DNA of 56,719 nucleotides from Salibaculum sp035270045 (GTDB taxonomy: Bacteria > Pseudomonadota > Alphaproteobacteria > Rhodobacterales > Rhodobacteraceae): the NCBI RefSeq assembly GCF_035270045.1, contig NZ_DATFIP010000038.1, forward strand, positions 1 through 56,719, given 5' to 3'. Shown here one piece after another: positions 25,856 to 34,177 of the stretch. The notes under the pieces were generated by a model, which did no database searches, had not been told where the DNA came from, and saw only the letters and a program-made list of their open reading frames with translations. The position numbers and the translations under genes are program-made. Every line of letters begins with the position of its first letter. The stretch's first letter is position 1.

Positions 25856-25880
25856 GCGCGGGGGTGTCCTGCCCCCGCGC
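25856..25880 (+). other. Hairpin between binding-protein and ATPase genes
   Basis: GCGCGGGGG pairs perfectly with CCCCCGCGC around a 7-nt loop, within the 50-bp gap. No T-tract follows. Such stems often protect the binding-protein mRNA so that it is made in excess over the other subunits, as known for malE. Confidence 0.6.
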
Positions 25881-25896
25881 CTTTGAAAAGTCTTCC

Positions 25897-26691
25897 ATGT
25901 CCCCGCTTATCAAGATCAAGGGCGTCCGGCACGCCTATGAAACGGCCTCGGGCCCCCTGCCTGTTCTGGATGGTCTCGAAGTGACCGTGAACGAGGGCGG
26001 CTTCTGCGCCGTCGTCGGCCCGTCCGGGTGCGGGAAATCGACCCTCACCCGCCTGATTGCCGGCCTGATGCACCCCGACGAGGGCGAGGTCTGGCTGCAT
26101 GGCGAGCTGGTCAAGGCCCCCCGGTCGACCGTCGGCATGGCCTTTCAGAACCCCGTGCTTCTGGAATGGCGAACGATCCTGCAGAACGTCATGCTGCCAC
26201 TGGAGATCGTGCCGGATGGCCTCAAGGGCGCGGCCGCGAAGGACCGCGCGCGCTATCTGCTGTCCCTGGTGGGGCTCGATGGCTTCGAGGACAAGCGGCC
26301 CTCGGAACTCTCCGGCGGGATGCGCCAGCGCGCCTCGCTGTGCCGGGCGCTGGTCCATCAACCGGAAGTCCTGATCCTGGACGAACCCTTCGGGGCGCTC
26401 GATGCCTTCACCCGCGAGGACCTGTGGCAAACCATGCACGAGGTGAAGGAGAGAGAGCCCTTCACCGCCGTTCTCATCACGCATGACCTGCGCGAGGCGA
26501 TCTTCCTTGGCGACCAGGTGGTCGTTCTGTCTGGCCGGCCCGCACGAACGCAATACGTGATGGAGATCCCGCAGATCGCGAAACCGACCCTGGACGACCT
26601 CTATACCGCCGAGGCCGCAGAGCGGCTGACGATCCTCAGACACCAGATCGAGATTGCACAGGGCCGGGCCACCCCGGAGGAGGCATCATGA
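25897..26691 (+). CDS. ABC transporter ATP-binding protein
   Basis: A 264-aa ATPase subunit of the nitrate/taurine importer group. Walker A is GPSGCGKST at 41-49, the Q-loop is in MAFQNPVLLEWRT, the ABC signature LSGGMRQR is near 138, and Walker B VLILDEPFGALD near 160. ITHDLREAIFLGDQVVVLS gives the switch His. The stop overlaps the permease start (ATGA). The ATG at 25897 matches the family N-terminus. Confidence 0.93.
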   Translation: MSPLIKIKGVRHAYETASGPLPVLDGLEVTVNEGGFCAVVGPSGCGKSTLTRLIAGLMHPDEGEVWLHGELVKAPRSTVGMAFQNPVLLEWRTILQNVMLPLEIVPDGLKGAAAKDRARYLLSLVGLDGFEDKRPSELSGGMRQRASLCRALVHQPEVLILDEPFGALDAFTREDLWQTMHEVKEREPFTAVLITHDLREAIFLGDQVVVLSGRPARTQYVMEIPQIAKPTLDDLYTAEAAERLTILRHQIEIAQGRATPEEAS

Positions 26692-27455
26692 ATCCGACCC
26701 TGCGAAAGGTGGTTGTTCCGACCCTGGCCATCGTCGTGTTCCTCCTCCTGTGGGAGGCGCTGGTCTGGGTGATGGGCTGGCCCAACTACAAGATGGCCTC
26801 GCCCAGCGACCTGATACCCGCCTTCCAGCAATACTGGGACCTGTTCCTCGTCATGGGCTGGCAGACGCTCTGGCGGACCGTGCTGGGCCTGTTGCTGGCC
26901 ATCGTGGTCGGCACCCTGCTTGGCATGATCATGGGCTTCTCGCGCACCATGCGCGATGCGCTCTACCCGTTGCTGGTGGGGTTCAATGCCATTCCCAAGG
27001 CGACCGTCGTGCCCATCGTCGCGCTGATGTTCGTCGGCGCGCACGACTTCAACACGGTCCTGATCGCCTTCATGATCTCGTTTTTCCCGATCGCGGTCTC
27101 GGTCTCGATCGGCCTGTCCACGCTGGAGCCCGAATACCGCGACATCCTGCGCGCGCTGGGGGCCTCCCAGACGATGATCTTCCGCAAGATCGCTTTGCCC
27201 AAGACCCTTCCCGAGTTCTTCGGCGCGCTCAAGGTATCGGTCACGCTGGCCTTCATCGGGACCAACCTGATGGAAATCGTCAGCCCGCATGGCCGGGGGC
27301 TGGGCGCGCTGTTCGACAGCGGCAAGACGAATTCCGATTACCCGCTGATGTTCGCGGTGCTCATCGCGCTCGCCCTGCTGGGCATCGTGCTCTATTACGT
27401 CGTGGTGGCACTTGAGAAGATATTTGCCGGCTGGGCGGAGCGTCAGCCGCATTAG
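26688..27455 (+). CDS. ABC transporter permease (binding-protein-dependent)
   Basis: A 255-aa inner-membrane protein with about six helices and the EAA loop (EYRDILRALGASQTMIFRKIALP, around residues 148-170) that docks on the ATPase. It belongs to the SsuC/TauC/NrtB group. Last gene of the importer; convergent to the Anbu gene with a 15-bp gap. Confidence 0.92.
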   Translation: MNPTLRKVVVPTLAIVVFLLLWEALVWVMGWPNYKMASPSDLIPAFQQYWDLFLVMGWQTLWRTVLGLLLAIVVGTLLGMIMGFSRTMRDALYPLLVGFNAIPKATVVPIVALMFVGAHDFNTVLIAFMISFFPIAVSVSIGLSTLEPEYRDILRALGASQTMIFRKIALPKTLPEFFGALKVSVTLAFIGTNLMEIVSPHGRGLGALFDSGKTNSDYPLMFAVLIALALLGIVLYYVVVALEKIFAGWAERQPH

Positions 27456-27470
27456 CCCGGCCCCGCCCCT

Positions 27471-28217
27471 CTACTTCGGGGCGGGATGAAGGGTGAAATC
27501 CGGCAGCATGTCCAATGCCTCGCGCAGGGCTTGCCCCCATCCGTGGGACACCAGTTGGAAATAGGGATCGTCGCCCGCGACGCGCCCGGTCGGGCCGGTT
27601 TCAAGGCTGTCTTTTTCGTAGCAATGAAAATCGAACGGCGCGCCGACGGTCAGGTTGGCCTTGAGCGTTGAATCGAAACTGACCAGCAGCAGTTTCATCG
27701 CCGCCTCGAAGCTCATGGCCGGGTCGTAGGCCCGCAACAGGATCGGCCGACCGTATTTCGTTTCCCCGACCTGGAAGAAGGGGGTGTCCTCGTCGGCCTC
27801 GATGAAATTGCCCTCGGGGTAGATCAGGAAAAGCCGGTGCGGGCCGCCCTTGACCTGGCCGCCAAGGACCAGGGTCGCATCGAAGGTGCTGTCGGCGCGC
27901 TGGCCGCTGTCGGCATGGTTCGCGATCACCTCGCGCAGGGTGTCGGCCACCATGCGCGCTGCCTGGAACATGGAGTCGACCCCCAGCAGCGACGGCGCGC
28001 GGTCCCGGCGCCTCTTGCTGCGCTCGTCCAGCAGGCTCACGACGGCCTGCGTGGTCGCGAGGTTGCCAGCGGACATCAGCGTGATCGACCGGTCGCCGGG
28101 GGTTTGCCAGATCGACATCTTCCGAAAGGTCGAGATGTTGTCGAGCCCTGCATTCGTCCGGGTATCGGACATGAAGACCAGACCACGGTCGAGCATCATG
28201 CCCACGCAATACGTCAT
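27471..28217 (-). CDS. Anbu proteasome-homologue peptidase (COG3484)
   Basis: A 248-aa Ntn-hydrolase of the proteasome beta-subunit fold. After removal of Met1 it starts with Thr (TYCVGMMLDRGLVFMSDTRT), giving the nucleophile Thr1 without a propeptide; Asp17 (SDTR) and Lys32 (FRKM) complete the proteasome-type active site. This matches Anbu (ancestral beta subunit). Family knowledge: Anbu forms open helical or ring-like assemblies, and its protein substrate is unknown. It is the last gene of a tight operon with ATP-grasp, alpha-E and transglutaminase genes, the usual Anbu company. The ATG at 28217 is fixed by the need for Thr at position 2. Confidence 0.9.
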   Translation of the reverse strand: MTYCVGMMLDRGLVFMSDTRTNAGLDNISTFRKMSIWQTPGDRSITLMSAGNLATTQAVVSLLDERSKRRRDRAPSLLGVDSMFQAARMVADTLREVIANHADSGQRADSTFDATLVLGGQVKGGPHRLFLIYPEGNFIEADEDTPFFQVGETKYGRPILLRAYDPAMSFEAAMKLLLVSFDSTLKANLTVGAPFDFHCYEKDSLETGPTGRVAGDDPYFQLVSHGWGQALREALDMLPDFTLHPAPK

Positions 28218-28227
28218 CGAGCTATTC

Positions 28228-29025
28228 CTACTGCTGCACCACGTCTATCGCGACCGACAGGGTTTCACCCGTGCCGCCGATGCGTGTGCCCGAGACCGGG
28301 GCCGCCTCGGCATAGTCCCGCCCCGTGGCCACGCGCACGTAGCGTGTATCAGGGGAAATGCCGTTGGACACGTCGAATCCGACCCAGCCCAGCCCCGCGA
28401 CATGGGCCTCGGCCCAGGCGTGCATGGCCTCTTGCGCGGTGCGGTCGTTCAGCATGAGGTAACCCGAAACGTACCGCGCGGGATAGCCCAGTTCGCGCGC
28501 GCAGCTCAGGAAGATGTGCGTGTGATCCTGGCAAACCCCCTGGCCCTTGGCGATTGCCTCTTCCGCGCCCCAATCGGGCTCCGAGGCGCCGACGCGGAAG
28601 GCGACCCTGTCCCGGATGATACCGGCCAGCACATGAAGCCGGTCCAGCGGGTCGGCCTCGGGCGTGTCGCGCAGGATGCCCCGCACCCCCTCGCCCGCCC
28701 TCGTCCGCGCCGTGACCTGCTGATAGAGCCAGAGCGGAGCGACGCCGCGATGGCGCCCGAGAATGCCGTCATTGGCGGTCAATTCGACCTCGCCCTCGCT
28801 GACAAGGACCAGGTTCCGCGCCTCTCGGGCATAGCTTATCAACTCGACGGTATTCATGTGCTCGTCCTCGAAGCCCAGCTCGCGCCGGCCGCCGGTGACA
28901 TGGGTCCGCCAGAACAGCACCGATTGCTGGTGCGAGGATTTGGGCGTCTTGCGGACCTGTTGCAGCCCGTATTTCACCGGGGTCTCGAAGTGGTAGCTGG
29001 TCTGGTGGCGAATGGTCAGGCGCAT
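28228..29025 (-). CDS. Transglutaminase-like cysteine peptidase of the Anbu operon
   Basis: A 265-aa protein with an N-terminal beta domain (MRLTIRHQTSYHFETPVKYG) and a C-terminal transglutaminase-like core. The catalytic triad is visible as Cys in GQGVCQDHTH, His in EAMHAWAEAHV and Asp in GWVGFDVSNG. In amidoligase-linked operons this family is thought to cleave or exchange amide bonds made by the partner ATP-grasp. The start lies 3 bp after the alpha-E stop. Confidence 0.9.
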   Translation of the reverse strand: MRLTIRHQTSYHFETPVKYGLQQVRKTPKSSHQQSVLFWRTHVTGGRRELGFEDEHMNTVELISYAREARNLVLVSEGEVELTANDGILGRHRGVAPLWLYQQVTARTRAGEGVRGILRDTPEADPLDRLHVLAGIIRDRVAFRVGASEPDWGAEEAIAKGQGVCQDHTHIFLSCARELGYPARYVSGYLMLNDRTAQEAMHAWAEAHVAGLGWVGFDVSNGISPDTRYVRVATGRDYAEAAPVSGTRIGGTGETLSVAIDVVQQ

Positions 29026-29028
29026 GGT

Positions 29029-29970
29029 CTACTCGTGGAACCGGAAATCGGTTTCGATCTGGCCCGACAGCTCGGTCAGCAGCCAAAGAACCTTCTGGAT
29101 ATACTCGTGCAGTCCGAACTCGAACACCGCGTCGATGTCATGGCTCAGGTAGGTCCGCTCGATGTGCAGGGCCTTCGTCTGGGCCGGGCCGGGGCGCATC
29201 GACCGTCTTTGCAGGTAGCGCAGGTTGTCGCTCAGCTTGCCCACGCAAAAGGCCAGAGACCTGGGCATCCGCTTGTCGAGGATCAGGAATTGCGCGATCT
29301 CGCGCGGGCCAGCGCCAGCGCCGTATTCCATGCGAAATCCGCCGCGCGCGGAGACCGAGCGCAGGATCGTTTCCCACTGCACGTTGTCGAGCGAGGTCCC
29401 CACCGCGCTGGCCGAGGGCAGCAGCACGTAGTACTTGACGTCGAGGATGCGCGCAGTGTTGTCGGCCCGTTCAAGGAAGGTCCCCAGCCGGGCGAAGTTG
29501 TAGATGTCGTTGCGCAGCATCGTGCCGTGGGTCATGCCGCGCACCAAGGCGGCGCGCTGGCGCATGGTGCCCAGAACACCCGGAAGATCACGCTCGGCCA
29601 CCTTGCGCGCCAGGACCTCGCGGGCGCTCATGTAGGCCGCATTGGTGGCTTCCCAGACCTCGTGCGTCAGCGCCGTGCGGACAAGCCTGGCATTCTGCCG
29701 GGCCGCCTCGATCGAGGACAGAACCGATGACGGGTTGGCGCGGTCGCGCAGCAACCAGTCGATCGCGGCCTCCTTGTTCAGCGCGCCCCGGGCCGTCTCG
29801 AACTGCACCAGGCTGCCCGCCGATTGCAGCACGGATCGCCATTCCTCCTCGCCCGACTCCAGGCGGGTCAGGGCGATACGCTGGCCGGTTTCGATCAGGC
29901 GCGCCGTGTTCTCGGCGCGCTCGAACGACCGGTACATCCAGTAAAGGCCATTGGCGGTCTTTCCGAGCAT
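29029..29970 (-). CDS. Alpha-E domain protein (DUF403)
   Basis: A 313-aa all-helical protein starting MLGKTANGLYWMYRSFERAEN, the typical DUF403/alpha-E opening, followed by TARLIETGQRIAL. Further conserved parts are GMTHGTMLRNDIYNFARLGTFLERADNTARILD and SLAFCVGKLSDNLRYLQRR. No catalytic activity is known; it always accompanies the circularly permuted ATP-grasp and may present its substrate or hold the complex together. 4 bp after the ATP-grasp stop. Confidence 0.9.
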   Translation of the reverse strand: MLGKTANGLYWMYRSFERAENTARLIETGQRIALTRLESGEEEWRSVLQSAGSLVQFETARGALNKEAAIDWLLRDRANPSSVLSSIEAARQNARLVRTALTHEVWEATNAAYMSAREVLARKVAERDLPGVLGTMRQRAALVRGMTHGTMLRNDIYNFARLGTFLERADNTARILDVKYYVLLPSASAVGTSLDNVQWETILRSVSARGGFRMEYGAGAGPREIAQFLILDKRMPRSLAFCVGKLSDNLRYLQRRSMRPGPAQTKALHIERTYLSHDIDAVFEFGLHEYIQKVLWLLTELSGQIETDFRFHE

Positions 29971-29974
29971 CGCG

Positions 29975-31399
29975 TCAGTCCTCCAGCACCCAGGTGTCCT
30001 TGGTGCCGCCGCCCTGGCTGGAATTCACCACCATCGACCCATTCTTGAGCGCGACCCGCGTCAGGCCGCCGGATGTGACCTTGATCCCGCCCGGGCTGAC
30101 CAGGACGAAGGGGCGCAGGTCCACGTGCCGCGGCGCCATGCCCTGCCGGGCGAGGATGGGGACCGTGGACAGGCTCAGCGTCGGCTGGGCGATGTAGTTG
30201 GCGGGCCGTGCCTTGAGCTTGCGGCGGAAGGCGGCGAGATCCTTCCTGGTGGCGGTGGGCCCGATCAGCATGCCGTAACCGCCCGAGCCGTGCACCTCCT
30301 TGACGACCAGGTCTTCAAGGTTGTCCAGCACGTAGGCCAGATGCTCGGTCTCGGAACATCGCCAGGTCGGCACGTCCTTCAGGATCGGACGCTCGCCGGT
30401 ATAGAATTCCACGATCTCGGGCATGTAGCTGTAGATCGCCTTGTCGTCGGCGATCCCGGTGCCGGGCGCGTTGGCAATGGTGATCCCGCCCGCGCGGTAG
30501 ACATCCATGATCCCCGGAACGCCCAGCTGGCTGTCGGGGTTGAAGTTCAACGGATCGAGGAAATCGTCGTCCACCCGGCGATACAGGACGTCGATCGGCT
30601 TGTAGCCATGGATCGTGCGCATCGCAACGCGACCGTCCACGACCCGCAGGTCATGGCCTTCGACCAGGTCCACGCTCATCTGGTCGGCCAGGAAGGCGTG
30701 CTCGTAGAATGCCGAATTGTAGATGCCGGGTGTCAGCACGGCGACGACGGGTTTTCCGTCGGTCGCATCGGGGGCGCAGGCGGACAGCGACCGACGCAGA
30801 TCGGCCGGATAGCTCTGCACGTCCCGTACCCGGTTGTGAGAGAACAGCTCGGGAAACATCTGCATCATGGTTTCACGGTTCTCAAGCATGTAGCTGACAC
30901 CGCTGGGCGTGCGGGCATTGTCTTCCAGCACGAAGAAGTCATCCGGGCCGGTCCGCACCAGGTCGGTGCCGACGATATGGGTGTATATTCCGCCCGGGGG
31001 CGAAACACCGATCATGCGCGGCTCGAAGGCCGGGTTGCGGCTGATCATCTCTTTCGGGATACGCCCGGCCTTGAGGATCTCCTGCCCGTGGTAGATGTCG
31101 TGGAGAAAGGCGTTGATCGCGCGCACGCGCTGCTCGATGCCCCGGGTAACGCGGGCCCACTCCCGATCGGAAATGATCCGCGGGATGATGTCGAAAGGGA
31201 TAAGCCGTTCCTCGGCCTCGGACCGTCCATAGACGTTGAAGGTGATACCGGTCAGCCGGAAAAGCTCTTCCGCCTCGCGCTGCTTGGCGCGCAATCGCCT
31301 CGGTTCCTCTCCGGTCAGCCAGTCGTGAAACTGCTGATAGGGCGCTCTCAACCGCGCGTCGCTGCCCCACATCTCATCGAAGTTCGGTGTTTTCTCCAT
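29975..31399 (-). CDS. Circularly permuted ATP-grasp amidoligase-like protein (DUF404/DUF407)
   Basis: A 474-aa protein of the circularly permuted ATP-grasp type. Recognisable parts are GVSPPGGIYTHIVGTDLVRT, FFVLEDNARTPSGVSYMLENR, DDFLDPLNFNPDSQLGVPG, LVVKEVHGSGGYGMLIGP and the C-terminal SGGLTRVALKNGSMVVNSSQ. The family is predicted to form amide bonds, perhaps tagging or crosslinking a peptide. First gene of the four-gene Anbu operon. The ATG at 31399 has AAAGG 6 nt upstream; a TTG two codons earlier is possible. Confidence 0.9.
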   Translation of the reverse strand: MEKTPNFDEMWGSDARLRAPYQQFHDWLTGEEPRRLRAKQREAEELFRLTGITFNVYGRSEAEERLIPFDIIPRIISDREWARVTRGIEQRVRAINAFLHDIYHGQEILKAGRIPKEMISRNPAFEPRMIGVSPPGGIYTHIVGTDLVRTGPDDFFVLEDNARTPSGVSYMLENRETMMQMFPELFSHNRVRDVQSYPADLRRSLSACAPDATDGKPVVAVLTPGIYNSAFYEHAFLADQMSVDLVEGHDLRVVDGRVAMRTIHGYKPIDVLYRRVDDDFLDPLNFNPDSQLGVPGIMDVYRAGGITIANAPGTGIADDKAIYSYMPEIVEFYTGERPILKDVPTWRCSETEHLAYVLDNLEDLVVKEVHGSGGYGMLIGPTATRKDLAAFRRKLKARPANYIAQPTLSLSTVPILARQGMAPRHVDLRPFVLVSPGGIKVTSGGLTRVALKNGSMVVNSSQGGGTKDTWVLED

Positions 31400-31646
31400 C
31401 CCCAACCTTTCGGACGTACCGGTTGATTAGGATCGCATAACGGCACAATGGCCAGCCTGGAGGTCCGCATTCGGCAGGGGCACCGCAACTTTGCGCGTTT
31501 TTTGGGCGTTCTGCACGGTTCCGCCTCTGCAAACGGGCGACTGCCGGGCGCGTCACCGGGCCGGATGCATCCCGGGGGCGGTGCCCATTCCGGCTTGCGG
31601 CAACCGCACAATTGTCATCGCGTCCCGCCCACGCTAACCAGTCTCC
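31400..31646. promoter_or_regulatory. Divergent region between the Anbu operon and trpC
   Basis: 247 bp holding the promoters of two divergent operons. I see no convincing -35/-10 pair, operator palindrome or leader peptide. A run of six Ts at about 31498-31504 follows only weak pairing. The trpC start has no clear Shine-Dalgarno. Confidence 0.3.
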
Positions 31647-32456
31647 ATGGATATTCTCGACAGGATCAAGGCCTACAAGCTCGACGAGATCGCCGCGCGC
31701 AAGGCCGAAACACCGCTCTCCACGCTCGAGGCCGCCGCCAAGGAGGCCGGGCCGACGCGCGGATTCGCCGAGGCCCTCGTGCAGGCGGGCAAGACCGGCT
31801 ACGGGCTGATTGCAGAAATCAAGAAGGCCAGCCCCTCCAAGGGTCTGATCCGCGCGGATTTCGACCCGCCCGCGCTGGCCCGGGCCTACGAAGACGGCGG
31901 CGCGGCCTGCCTTTCGGTGCTGACGGATACGCCAAGCTTCCAGGGCGCGGATGATTTCCTGACCCAGGCGCGCGCGGCCACCAACCTGCCCGCCCTGCGC
32001 AAGGACTTCATGTACGATCCCTACCAGGTCACCGAGGCGCGCGCACTTGGCGCCGATTGCATCCTTGTCATCCTCGCCTCGGTCTCGGACGCTCAGGCGG
32101 CAGAGCTGGAGTCGGCGGCTTTCGACCTGAACATGGACGTCCTGCTCGAGGTGCACGACCGCGCCGAACTGGACCGTGCCTGTGCCCTGAATTCCCCCTT
32201 GATGGGCATCAACAACCGCAACCTCAAGACCTTCGAGGTCACGCTGGACACCACCCGCTCGCTGTCGAAATTCGTGCCGCCCGACCGCATGATCGTCTGC
32301 GAAAGCGGGCTGACACGCCCCGCCGACCTGGCCGAGATGGCCCGCTTCGGGGCGCGCAGCTTCCTGATCGGCGAAAGCCTGATGCGGCAGCACGACGTTG
32401 CCGCCGCCACCCGCGCGATCCTGGCCGATCCGCTGGTTCCCGGGAGCATGGCATGA
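31647..32456 (+). CDS. trpC: Indole-3-glycerol phosphate synthase
   Basis: Fourth step of tryptophan synthesis, a TIM-barrel of 269 aa. Visible motifs are YGLIAEIKKASPSKGLIR (catalytic Lys, ~50-67), LSVLTDTPSFQGADDFL, ALRKDFMYDPYQVTEARALG, GINNRNLKTFEV and the phosphate-binding CESGLTRPADLAEM. Its stop overlaps the moaC start (ATGA). It is separated from trpG-trpD by 7 kb, with its own upstream region. Confidence 0.97.
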   Translation: MDILDRIKAYKLDEIAARKAETPLSTLEAAAKEAGPTRGFAEALVQAGKTGYGLIAEIKKASPSKGLIRADFDPPALARAYEDGGAACLSVLTDTPSFQGADDFLTQARAATNLPALRKDFMYDPYQVTEARALGADCILVILASVSDAQAAELESAAFDLNMDVLLEVHDRAELDRACALNSPLMGINNRNLKTFEVTLDTTRSLSKFVPPDRMIVCESGLTRPADLAEMARFGARSFLIGESLMRQHDVAAATRAILADPLVPGSMA

Positions 32457-32932
32457 GGAGCGGCAAGCTGAGCCATTTCGACGCCGACGGCCAGGCGCAC
32501 ATGGTCGATGTCTCCGACAAGCCCGAAACCGCCCGCGTCGCCACCGCCGAGGGGCATGTGCGCATGTCCGCCGACACCCTCTCCCACGTGACCGCCGGAA
32601 CGGCAAAGAAGGGCGATGTTCTGGGCATCGCCCGGATCGCCGGCATACAGGGCGCCAAGAGGACCGCCGACCTGATCCCGCTGTGTCACCCCCTGCCCGT
32701 CACCAAGGTGGCGCTGGAGCTTGCCGCAGACGCGGACCTGCCCGGCGTGCGCATCACCGCCATCGTCAAGACCACCGGCCAGACCGGGGTGGAAATGGAA
32801 GCGCTGACAGCGGTCTCGACCGCCGCGCTGACGGTCTATGACATGCTCAAGGCCGTGCAGAAGAACATGGAAATCGGTGGTATCCGCGTCACGCTCAAGG
32901 ATGGCGGCAAATCGGGTCGGTTCGAGGCATGA
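32453..32932 (+). CDS. moaC: Cyclic pyranopterin monophosphate synthase
   Basis: Second protein of molybdopterin synthesis, acting after MoaA. The 159-aa sequence has LSHFDADGQAHMVDVSDK, the active-site LIPLCHPLPVTKV, VEMEALTAVSTAALTVYDMLKA and the C-terminal IGGIRVTLKDGGKSG, all characteristic. It overlaps trpC by 4 bp and moeA by 4 bp, so translation is coupled through trpC-moaC-moeA. Confidence 0.97.
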   Translation: MRSGKLSHFDADGQAHMVDVSDKPETARVATAEGHVRMSADTLSHVTAGTAKKGDVLGIARIAGIQGAKRTADLIPLCHPLPVTKVALELAADADLPGVRITAIVKTTGQTGVEMEALTAVSTAALTVYDMLKAVQKNMEIGGIRVTLKDGGKSGRFEA

Positions 32933-34098
32933 TCACCGTCGATGAGGCCCTTGAAAAGCTGCTGGCGCTGGCCGCGCCTCTGGAGGTCGAAGACGTGCCG
33001 CTGCGCGCCGCTTCCGGCCGCACGCTGGCGCGGCCGGTGACAGCCCGGCGCGACCAGCCGCCCTTTTCCGCCTCGGCCATGGACGGCTATGCCATCGCCG
33101 GCGAAGGCGCGCCGGGCGATCAGTACCGGGTGATCGGCGAGGCGGCGGCAGGGCATGGCTATGCCGGTGCGGTCGGCCCAGGCGAGGCGTTGCGCATCTT
33201 CACCGGTGCCCCCATGCCCGAGGGTGCAACCCGCGTGGTCATCCAGGAGGACACGGTGCGCGACGGCACCACGATAACCCTGTCCGAGACGCTTGGCCAC
33301 GGCCCGCACGTGCGCGCCATGGGGGCCGATTTCCGGGCCGGAGATACCCTGGACGCGCCCCGCGTTCTGACCCCGTCGGACGTGGCGCTGATGGCGGCGA
33401 TGAACATCGCGGCTGCCCCGGTCACACGCCGGCCCGAGGTGGCGATCATCGCCACCGGCGACGAGTTGGTTCAGCCCGGCGAGGACCCGGGGCCGGACCA
33501 GATCATCGCCTCCAACAGCTACGGATTGGCCGCGCTTGTCGAGGCGCTCGGGGCCGAGGCCCGCCTGTTGCCCATCGCGCGTGACACGCTGGCCTCGCTT
33601 CAGGCGATTTTCGACCTGGCCGAGGGGGCGGATCTGATCCTGACCATCGGCGGAGCCTCGGTCGGGGATCACGACCTTGTCGGTCCGGCGCTGGCCGACC
33701 GCGGAATGGAACGCGCCTTCTACAAGGTGGCCATGCGGCCGGGCAAGCCGCTGATGGCGGGTAGGCTGGGATCGGCCGCCCTGGTGGGTCTGCCCGGCAA
33801 CCCGGTCTCGGCCATGGTCTGCGGGCATGTCTTCGTGGCGCCGGTGGTCCGCGCGATGCTCGGGCAGCGCACCGTCGTCACAACGCCGGAACCGCGCACG
33901 CTCGCCGCGCCCCTGCCCGCCAACGGCCCCCGCCAGCATTACCTCCGCGCGCGCACCACGCAGGCGGGCGTTACGCCCTTCGATACCCAGGACAGCTCGC
34001 TTCTGTCGGTGCTCAGCGAGGCTGACTGCCTGATCATCCAGCCTCCGAACGACCCGGGGCGGCCATCGGGCGCAACCGTACCGGTGCTTGCACTGTAA
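32929..34098 (+). CDS. moeA: Molybdopterin molybdenumtransferase
   Basis: Inserts molybdate into adenylated molybdopterin. The 389-aa protein has the MoeA layout: FSASAMDGYAIA (~45-56), a domain with GAPMPEGATRVVIQED, then ATGDELVQPG, the MPT-binding TIGGASVGDHDLVG, KPLMAGRLGSAALVGLPGNPVSA and a C-terminal beta domain. ATG overlaps the moaC stop. Confidence 0.97.
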   Translation: MITVDEALEKLLALAAPLEVEDVPLRAASGRTLARPVTARRDQPPFSASAMDGYAIAGEGAPGDQYRVIGEAAAGHGYAGAVGPGEALRIFTGAPMPEGATRVVIQEDTVRDGTTITLSETLGHGPHVRAMGADFRAGDTLDAPRVLTPSDVALMAAMNIAAAPVTRRPEVAIIATGDELVQPGEDPGPDQIIASNSYGLAALVEALGAEARLLPIARDTLASLQAIFDLAEGADLILTIGGASVGDHDLVGPALADRGMERAFYKVAMRPGKPLMAGRLGSAALVGLPGNPVSAMVCGHVFVAPVVRAMLGQRTVVTTPEPRTLAAPLPANGPRQHYLRARTTQAGVTPFDTQDSSLLSVLSEADCLIIQPPNDPGRPSGATVPVLAL

Positions 34099-34107
34099 GG
34101 GAACAGC

Positions 34108-34136
34108 TTGACACAAAAGGGGAACACCAGTAGAAC
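34108..34136 (+). promoter_or_regulatory. lexA promoter
   Basis: TTGACA (34108-34113) and TAGAAC (34131-34136) stand 17 bp apart, a good sigma-70-type promoter. The -10 hexamer overlaps the second half of the LexA box, so LexA bound there would block RNA polymerase. Confidence 0.75.
34122..34136 (+). promoter_or_regulatory. LexA (SOS) box, GAAC-N7-GAAC
   Basis: GAAC-ACCAGTA-GAAC matches exactly the direct-repeat LexA operator GAAC-N7-GAAC known in Rhodobacter and other alphaproteobacteria. It lies 42 bp before lexA, showing autoregulation. Confidence 0.9.
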
Positions 34137-34177
34137 ATCCCGAAACGGGTCACATCCGGCCCGGCACGGAGGACCCC

